Assembly (NCBI GenBank): GCA_947175845.1
Contig: CAMWOK010000223.1
Span: 1 to 5,211, forward strand
Reading direction: 5' to 3'
DNA length: 5,211 nucleotides
Source: an uncultured Lachnospiraceae bacterium
GTDB lineage: Bacteria; Bacillota; Clostridia; Lachnospirales; Lachnospiraceae
Position numbers and translations under genes: made by a program. This document shows positions 1 to 3,874 of this stretch, piece by piece. Below the pieces are notes generated by a model. The model worked only from the letters and a program-made list of their open reading frames with translations. It searched no databases and was not told the origin of the DNA. Position 1 is the stretch's first letter; every line of letters starts with the position of its first letter.

Positions 1-64
1 GATATCATTATAAAAGAAAGTGAGCCAAAAGCAAGGCAATGCAGCCGCTTCGTCCTGATTTGTG
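1..64. other. Left-edge sequence before the fabD leader, no gene assigned
   Basis: No gene can be assigned to these 64 bases. On the + strand one frame stops at 11-13, another at 21-23, and the third stays open to a TAG at 91-93. The translation of that open frame resembles no FASII protein I know. An upstream gene (enoyl reductase fabK would be usual in clostridia) may end just inside or before the window, but the sequence does not decide this. GGCAA at 35-39 and GCCGCT at 44-49 are complementary to the two arms of the first leader hairpin (65-69 and 74-79). An alternative fold of the leader is therefore possible. Confidence 0.4.
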
Positions 65-81
65 TTGCCGCGCAGCGGCAA
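65..81 (+). repeat. Inverted repeat 1 of the fabD leader
   Basis: Perfect 7-base arms, TTGCCGC (65-71) and GCGGCAA (75-81), are separated by GCA. As RNA this would be a compact G/C-rich hairpin. No U-tract follows, so it does not look like an intrinsic terminator by itself. It is the first of four consecutive perfect inverted repeats upstream of fabD. Confidence 0.7.
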
Positions 82-92
82 AATGTTGGTTA

Positions 93-115
93 GTGTGAAA
101 TATAAAATTTCACAC
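93..115 (+). promoter_or_regulatory. Inverted repeat 2: 9-base dyad, candidate operator or RNA hairpin
   Basis: Perfect 9-base arms, GTGTGAAAT (93-101) and ATTTCACAC (107-115), flank a 5-base A/T spacer. The size and A/T-rich centre would suit a dimeric repressor site, and equally a stem-loop in the leader RNA. It does not match the FapR or FabT operator consensus as I remember them, so no regulator is named. The dyad itself is seen directly; its role is inference. Confidence 0.6.
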
Positions 116-117
116 AG

Positions 118-143
118 GAAAAACGCAAAAGACAGCGTTTTTC
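118..143 (+). repeat. Inverted repeat 3: A-rich arm, loop, U-rich arm
   Basis: Perfect 9-base arms, GAAAAACGC (118-126) and GCGTTTTTC (135-143), flank an 8-base A-rich loop (127-134). The A-run and U-run on the outer stem resemble a weak bidirectional terminator or attenuator. However, only three G/C pairs sit in the core, and the U-run is inside the stem and interrupted by C. Strong termination is doubtful. It starts 3 bases after inverted repeat 2 ends. Confidence 0.6.
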
Positions 144-156
144 ATTTCTATATTGA

Positions 157-171
157 GCCACCAAAGGTGGC
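157..171 (+). promoter_or_regulatory. Inverted repeat 4: hairpin abutting the fabD ribosome site
   Basis: GCCACC (157-162) and GGTGGC (166-171) are perfect 6-base arms around AAA. The stem ends two bases before the fabD Shine-Dalgarno GGAGG (174-178). That placement could affect ribosome access or protect the 5' side of the message. Whether it helps or hinders translation cannot be told from sequence. Confidence 0.6.
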
Positions 172-173
172 AT

Positions 174-178
174 GGAGG
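174..178 (+). promoter_or_regulatory. fabD ribosome binding site, decides the start
   Basis: GGAGG lies 5 bases before the ATG at 184, which begins the conserved FabD N-terminus MGKTAFIFPGQG. The alternative in-frame ATG at 172 overlaps this site and follows the inverted-repeat hairpin with almost no spacing. 184 is therefore the better start. Confidence 0.85.
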
Positions 179-183
179 ATAAA

Positions 184-1098
184 ATGGGCAAAACAGCATT
201 TATTTTCCCGGGACAGGGCTCGCAGTATGTGGGTATGGGAAAAGATTTTTATGATACATATGAGGAGGCAAAGAAAGTCTATGAGCTTGCCGCAAAGGTG
301 TCAGGGCTTGACATGGAGGAACTTTGCTTTGCGCAGAACGATAGACTCAACATCACAGAGTACACGCAGATCGCCATGCTTGCCACGGAGGTTGCGATTC
401 TGAAAGTTGTCGAGTCAAAGGGTGTGAAGGCGGATATCACGGCGGGATTAAGCCTCGGCGAGTACGGCGCGCTGGCGGCGGCCGGCGTCATGGAGCTCAA
501 GGACCTGTTTCACATCATCAGAAAGCGCGGTATCTTCATGCAGGAAGCGTACCCGGATGGCGGTGCTATGACGGCGGTGCTCGGGCTTGACAGCGGTAAA
601 ATCCGGGAAATCTGCGAGCAGACACAAGGGCTTGTGACGATCGCAAACTACAACTGCCCCGGGCAGACTGTCATCACAGGCGAGGAGGCGGCAGTGAACG
701 CAGCAGCGCAGGCGTGCGCTGAGGCCGGCGCAAAGCGCTGTGTGCCGCTCAAGGTCAGCGGGCCGTTCCACTCCCGGCTTCTGCAGGGTGCGGGGGATCA
801 GCTCGAGAAAGAGTTGTATGGCATCCGGCTCAAAAATCCGTCCATTCCATACATCAGCAATGTGGACGCGCTCGAGGTGACGGAGGCCGCGCCGGTCAAG
901 ACGCTTCTGAAAGACCAGGTATCCAGCCCTGTGTGCTGGCAGCAGTCCGTCGAGAAGATGATTGCGGACGGCGTGGACACTTTCATAGAAATCGGGCCGG
1001 GAAAGACGCTGAGTGGATTTATGAAAAAAATCAACAAGGACGTGACCTGCATCAATATAGAAAAGCTGGCAGATCTGGATAAACTGCCAGCAAAATAA
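184..1098 (+). CDS. fabD: Malonyl-CoA:ACP transacylase (FabD)
   Basis: This 304-residue cytosolic enzyme moves malonyl from CoA to the phosphopantetheine thiol of acyl carrier protein, supplying the extender unit for FASII. The sequence shows the N-terminal FPGQGSQ (residues 8-14, oxyanion Gln11), the nucleophile elbow GLSLGEY (88-94) with catalytic Ser90, and Arg115, placed to hold the malonyl carboxylate. It also has GPFHS (193-197) with catalytic His196 and the C-terminal IEIGPGKTL (268-276). Length fits the family (about 300-315). The elbow has Leu89 where the enterobacterial enzyme has His; I recall this form from clostridial FabDs. The start at 184 is preferred to 172 because a good GGAGG lies 5 bases upstream. 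It is the first complete gene of the cluster. A 246-base gap separates it from fabG, much more than between the later genes. Confidence 0.96.
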   Translation: MGKTAFIFPGQGSQYVGMGKDFYDTYEEAKKVYELAAKVSGLDMEELCFAQNDRLNITEYTQIAMLATEVAILKVVESKGVKADITAGLSLGEYGALAAAGVMELKDLFHIIRKRGIFMQEAYPDGGAMTAVLGLDSGKIREICEQTQGLVTIANYNCPGQTVITGEEAAVNAAAQACAEAGAKRCVPLKVSGPFHSRLLQGAGDQLEKELYGIRLKNPSIPYISNVDALEVTEAAPVKTLLKDQVSSPVCWQQSVEKMIADGVDTFIEIGPGKTLSGFMKKINKDVTCINIEKLADLDKLPAK

Positions 1099-1119
1099 AG
1101 CGGCGTGCCAGTGCCAGGC

Positions 1120-1160
1120 AAAATTTCGACGGCGATGCGGTGGCATCGTTTAGAAATTTT
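1120..1160 (+). promoter_or_regulatory. Long imperfect hairpin downstream of fabD
   Basis: Outer arms AAAATTTC (1120-1127) and GAAATTTT (1153-1160) pair perfectly. The inner arms CGATGC (1133-1138) and GCATCG (1143-1148) close a GGTG loop. Between them, two G-U pairs (1131-1132 with 1149-1150), one A-U pair, a bulged C and one mismatch make the stem nearly continuous. It starts 22 bases after the fabD stop. The descending U-run is part of the stem and is followed by AACG, so it may be a processing or partial-termination element and not a classic terminator. Confidence 0.55.
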
Positions 1161-1194
1161 AACGACGCAATGGTGCAAAACAGGTGGCTCACAA

Positions 1195-1233
1195 GTCTGA
1201 TTTCTGGCCGGATAGAGTACCAGGAGAGCAGAC
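1195..1233 (+). repeat. Weak stem in the fabD-fabG gap
   Basis: GTCTG (1195-1199) pairs with CAGAC (1229-1233), and CTGG (1204-1207) pairs with CCAG (1220-1223) inside it, with internal loops between. The arms are short, so chance is a real possibility. Confidence 0.25.
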
Positions 1234-1332
1234 ACAAAAAATCAAATACCCAAGAGCGATCAAAAAGATCAGATAAGTAGATAAAGAGTCAGACAGAAAA
1301 GGCAGAGCAAGAAAGAGCGAATTGTTTGAACG

Positions 1333-1337
1333 GGAGG
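1333..1337 (+). promoter_or_regulatory. fabG ribosome binding site
   Basis: GGAGG, within GGGAGGT, sits 7 bases before the fabG ATG at 1345, at the end of a purine-rich stretch likely to be unstructured. It supports that start. Confidence 0.8.
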
Positions 1338-1344
1338 TAAAGGG

Positions 1345-2085
1345 ATGTTAACAGGTAAAGTGGCCCTTGTGACAGGTGCAGGCAGGGGGATCGGCAGGGA
1401 GATTGCACGCGCGCTGGCGGCAGACGGCGCGACAGTGATTGTGAACTACAACGGCTCGCAGGAGTGTGCAGAGGCGGTTGTCGCCGAGATAGTGGGAAGC
1501 GGCGGCAGCGCGGAGGCAGTGCAGTGCAACGTGTCCGACTTTGCGGCGAGCGAGGCGTTTGTCAAAGAAGTGCTCGACAAATACAAGCGGGTGGATATCC
1601 TTGTAAACAATGCGGGCGTCACCCGGGACAACCTGATCATGCGCATGACGGAGGCGGATTACGACGCCGTGCTCGACACCAACTTAAAGGGTGCTTTCAA
1701 CATGATCCGACACCTCTCGCGCAGTTTTATCAGGCAGCGGAGCGGAAAGATCATCAACATTTCCTCCGTGAGCGGTGTGCTCGGCAACGCGGGGCAGGCG
1801 AACTACTCCGCGTCGAAGGCGGGGCTGATTGGGCTTACCAAGAGCGTCGCGCGCGAGTTTGCAAGCCGCGGTGTGAACGTCAATGCAGTCGCGCCGGGAT
1901 TTATCGACACCGACATGACCAAGGGCATGACGGAGGACGCAAAGAAGACCTTAAGCAGCATGATTCCCATGGGGAAGATGGGCGGCACAAAGGACATTGC
2001 AGATCTCGTCCTGTTTCTGGCGGGAGAGCACTCGGACTATATCACCGGACAGGTCATCTGTGTGGACGGCGGCATGTCAATGTGA
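1345..2085 (+). CDS. fabG: 3-oxoacyl-ACP reductase (FabG)
   Basis: This 246-residue short-chain dehydrogenase/reductase uses NADPH to reduce 3-oxoacyl-ACP to (3R)-hydroxyacyl-ACP, the first reduction in each elongation cycle. The Rossmann cofactor motif TGAGRGIG is at residues 10-17 and NNAG at 88-91. The catalytic tetrad is complete: Asn113 (in DTNLKG), Ser141 (in NISSVSG), Tyr154 and Lys158 (YSASK). PGFIDTDM (184-191) and the C-terminal VDGGMSM are also typical. Length is that of classical FabG (about 244-248). The gene has a strong GGAGG and follows a long structured gap. It is 56 bases upstream of fabF, so those two are surely co-transcribed. SDR family members are easily confused with one another, but the setting between fabD and fabF makes FabG secure. 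Confidence 0.96.
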   Translation: MLTGKVALVTGAGRGIGREIARALAADGATVIVNYNGSQECAEAVVAEIVGSGGSAEAVQCNVSDFAASEAFVKEVLDKYKRVDILVNNAGVTRDNLIMRMTEADYDAVLDTNLKGAFNMIRHLSRSFIRQRSGKIINISSVSGVLGNAGQANYSASKAGLIGLTKSVAREFASRGVNVNAVAPGFIDTDMTKGMTEDAKKTLSSMIPMGKMGGTKDIADLVLFLAGEHSDYITGQVICVDGGMSM

Positions 2086-2126
2086 AAGAAGGTTCCACAT
2101 GCGGATCTGGAAAGAGCGGATTCGGG

Positions 2127-2132
2127 AAAGGA
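2127..2132 (+). promoter_or_regulatory. fabF ribosome binding site
   Basis: AAAGGA lies 9 bases before the ATG at 2142, which opens the conserved MKKRVVVTGMGAVTPIG start of FabF. The nearer ATG at 2135 is in another frame and gives no recognisable protein. Confidence 0.6.
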
Positions 2133-2141
2133 TAATGGATT

Positions 2142-3377
2142 ATGAAGAAGAGAGTAGTAGTGACAGGAATGGGCGCAGTCACCCCCATCGGAAACAGTGT
2201 CGCTTCCTTCTGGGACAGCGTAAAACAGGGAAAAACCGGGTTTGGGCCGATTACCTATTTTGATACAGCGGACTACAAGTGCAAGCTCGCAGCGCAGGTC
2301 AGGGACTTTAATGCCGCCGATTATATGGACAAAAAAGCGGCGCGCAGAATGGAACCGTTCTGCCAGTATGCTGTGGCGGCGGCCAAGGAGGCGATCGAGG
2401 ACGCGAGACTTGACATGACAAAGGAGGATCCCTACCGCGCAGGCTGTGCAGTGGGCAGCGGCATCGGCAGCCTTCAGGCGATGGAGCGGGAGCACACGAA
2501 GCTCGAGGAAAAAGGGCCTTCCAGAGTGGCGCCTCTTTTGGTGCCGCTGATGATATCCAACATGGCAGCGGGAAATGTCAGCATTGCATACAATCTCAAG
2601 GGCAAGAGCATCAATGTGGTGACTGCGTGCGCCACTGGCACGAACTCCATCGGGGAGGCGTTCCGCACGATTCAGTACGGCGACGCGGACATCATGGTGG
2701 CAGGCGGGACGGAGAGTTCTATCACACCGATCGGCATTGCAGGGTTCTCGGCGCTGACAGCCCTCTCCACCTGCGAGGACCCGGCGCGCTGCTCGATCCC
2801 GTTTGACAAGGACAGAAGCGGCTTTGTCATGGGCGAGGGCGCAGGCATCGTCGTGCTCGAGGAGCTTGAGCACGCAAAGGCGCGCGGCGCAAAAATCTAC
2901 GCGGAGATTGTCGGGTATGGATGCTCGTCGGACGCGTACCACATCACATCGCCTGCGGAGGACGGCGCGGGCGCTGCGGCGGCAATGCTGGGCGCAGTGA
3001 GGGATGCAGGCGCCTCGCCGGAGGACATCACCTACATCAACGCACACGGAACCTCGACACACCACAACGATTTGTTTGAGACGCGGGCAGTCAAGCTGGC
3101 GTTCGGCGAGCACGCCAGGGACATCCGGATCAACTCGACCAAGTCCATGATCGGCCATCTGCTCGGCGCGGCGGGCGCAGTGGAGTTTGTCGCCTGCGTG
3201 AAGGAACTCGAGGAGGGATACATCCATCAGACTGTCGGGCTTGTGGAGAGCGACGAGGAGATGGATCTGGATTACTGCAGGGAGAGCAGCAGCGGGGCGT
3301 TTGAGTACGCGCTCAGCAACTCTCTGGGTTTTGGCGGGCACAACGCAAGCATTCTGGTGAAAAAATACAGAGCGTGA
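2142..3377 (+). CDS. fabF: 3-oxoacyl-ACP synthase II (FabF)
   Basis: This 411-residue elongating condensing enzyme decarboxylates malonyl-ACP and joins it to acyl-ACP, adding two carbons per cycle. It begins with VVVTGMGAVTPIG (5-17). The thiolase-fold active site is complete: Cys163 in TACATGTNSIG, His302 in NAHGTST, Lys334 and His339 in STKSMIGHLLGAAG. The C-terminal SNSLGFGGHNAS (392-403) carries the Gly-rich gating and oxyanion loop. Length matches FabF (about 410-415) and the Cys-His-His triad separates it from FabH (Cys-His-Asn). FabB is less likely given the firmicute-style cluster. The gene lies 56 bases after fabG and 30 before fabZ. The accB gene that many related clusters carry immediately downstream is absent. 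A 434-codon open frame on the opposite strand overlaps it but is a codon-composition shadow. Confidence 0.96.
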   Translation: MKKRVVVTGMGAVTPIGNSVASFWDSVKQGKTGFGPITYFDTADYKCKLAAQVRDFNAADYMDKKAARRMEPFCQYAVAAAKEAIEDARLDMTKEDPYRAGCAVGSGIGSLQAMEREHTKLEEKGPSRVAPLLVPLMISNMAAGNVSIAYNLKGKSINVVTACATGTNSIGEAFRTIQYGDADIMVAGGTESSITPIGIAGFSALTALSTCEDPARCSIPFDKDRSGFVMGEGAGIVVLEELEHAKARGAKIYAEIVGYGCSSDAYHITSPAEDGAGAAAAMLGAVRDAGASPEDITYINAHGTSTHHNDLFETRAVKLAFGEHARDIRINSTKSMIGHLLGAAGAVEFVACVKELEEGYIHQTVGLVESDEEMDLDYCRESSSGAFEYALSNSLGFGGHNASILVKKYRA

Positions 3378-3395
3378 GGTAAATCGTTAGAGAGA

Positions 3396-3401
3396 AAGGT
3401 G
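3396..3401 (+). promoter_or_regulatory. fabZ ribosome binding site, decides the start
   Basis: AAGGTG lies 6 bases before the ATG at 3408. A longer in-frame reading from GTG 3399 would start inside this site and has no upstream site of its own. The ATG is therefore the likelier start. Confidence 0.75.
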
Positions 3402-3407
3402 ACACGA

Positions 3408-3839
3408 ATGTCAGTTTATACAGTGAAGGAAATTATGGAAATCATTCCGCACAGGCACCCATTTTTGCTGATCGACACGATCGAGGAGCTAGAGGAGGGC
3501 ACAAGGGCGCTCGGAAAAAAATGCGTGAGCTTTAACGAGCCGTATTTTGCAGGACATTTTCCGGGTAATCCCGTCATGCCGGGCGTGCTGATTGTGGAAG
3601 CGCTGGCGCAGGTCGGCGCGGTTGCGCTGCTCGGACTTCCCGAGTGGAAGGGAAAGACTGCGTACTTTGCAGGGATCAACAAGGCGCGCTTTAAGCAGAA
3701 AGTTGTTCCCGGCGACGTGCTGATGCTCGAGACGAGGATTGTCAAGGTCAAGGGACCGATCGGCGTCGGCGAGGCGGTCGCCACCGTGAACGGCAAAACA
3801 GCATGCCGTGCGGAACTGATGTTTGCAATCGGGGACTGA
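3408..3839 (+). CDS. fabZ: 3-hydroxyacyl-ACP dehydratase (FabZ)
   Basis: This 143-residue hotdog-fold enzyme removes water from (3R)-hydroxyacyl-ACP to give trans-2-enoyl-ACP, which an enoyl reductase encoded elsewhere would then reduce. The sequence has IIPHRHPFLLID (12-23) and the active-site segment GHFPGNPVMPGVLIVEALAQ (49-68). Catalytic His50 and Glu64 are both in place; Glu at the second site is the FabZ pattern, where FabA has Asp. Length matches the family (about 140-150). The start at 3408 is chosen from its AAGGTG site. It is 30 bases after fabF and 35 before accDA. No isomerising partner such as FabA or FabM is in the window, so the route to unsaturated chains cannot be told. Confidence 0.96.
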   Translation: MSVYTVKEIMEIIPHRHPFLLIDTIEELEEGTRALGKKCVSFNEPYFAGHFPGNPVMPGVLIVEALAQVGAVALLGLPEWKGKTAYFAGINKARFKQKVVPGDVLMLETRIVKVKGPIGVGEAVATVNGKTACRAELMFAIGD

Positions 3840-3862
3840 AAAATAGTTACAGTACTTTGGTC

Positions 3863-3869
3863 AGGAGGT
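3863..3869 (+). promoter_or_regulatory. accDA ribosome binding site
   Basis: AGGAGGT, a near-complete anti-16S match, lies 5 bases before the ATG at 3875. It is one of the strongest sites in the window and supports that start. Confidence 0.85.
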
Positions 3870-3874
3870 TGAAA

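Larger units (their letters stand above)
1099..1344 (+). other. 246-base fabD-fabG intergenic region, no convincing gene
   Basis: I see no supported gene here. The longest small frame worth naming runs from ATG 1170 to TAG 1280 (36 codons); it has no ribosome site and a low-complexity basic tail. The left part holds a long imperfect hairpin (1120-1160). The middle can form a weaker stem (1195-1233). The right part is strongly purine-rich: 48 of the 60 bases from 1261 to 1320 are A or G. No good -35/-10 pair was found, so I do not claim a fabG promoter, though the gap is large enough to hold one. Confidence 0.7.

Noticed and set aside
60..110. Sigma-70 type promoter with TATAAA at 101-106 as the -10 box
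   Set aside because: No acceptable -35 hexamer lies 16-18 bases upstream, and the TATAAA overlaps the centre of the dyad. The evidence is too weak to annotate.
106..121. Sixteen bases (AATTTCACACAGGAAA) identical to the E. coli lacZ leader, suggesting vector sequence
   Set aside because: The match stops on both sides, and its left part is the right arm of a perfect native dyad (93-115). No lac operator or lacZ start follows. Coincidence is more likely than contamination.
153..182. Nine-codon TTG-started leader peptide ending one base before the fabD ATG
   Set aside because: There is no Shine-Dalgarno before the TTG, the start codon is weak, and most of the frame is the 157-171 hairpin. Nothing separates it from chance.
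62..403. 113-codon open frame covering the fabD leader and the start of fabD
   Set aside because: It lies out of frame inside fabD for most of its length, its product resembles nothing, it has no ribosome site, and its non-overlapping part is the hairpin cluster.
448..1146. 232-codon minus-strand frame across fabD
   Set aside because: Same kind of codon-composition shadow; the fabD protein accounts for the sequence fully.
1170..1280. 36-codon frame in the fabD-fabG gap as a small protein
   Set aside because: No ribosome site, a low-complexity basic tail produced by the purine-rich tract, and no resemblance to ACP or another FASII protein.
2037..3341. 434-codon open frame on the minus strand across fabF
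   Set aside because: It mirrors fabF, whose G/C-rich third positions suppress stops on the opposite strand. Its product is rich in Arg, His, Cys and Ala with no recognisable domain. fabF itself has every catalytic residue.
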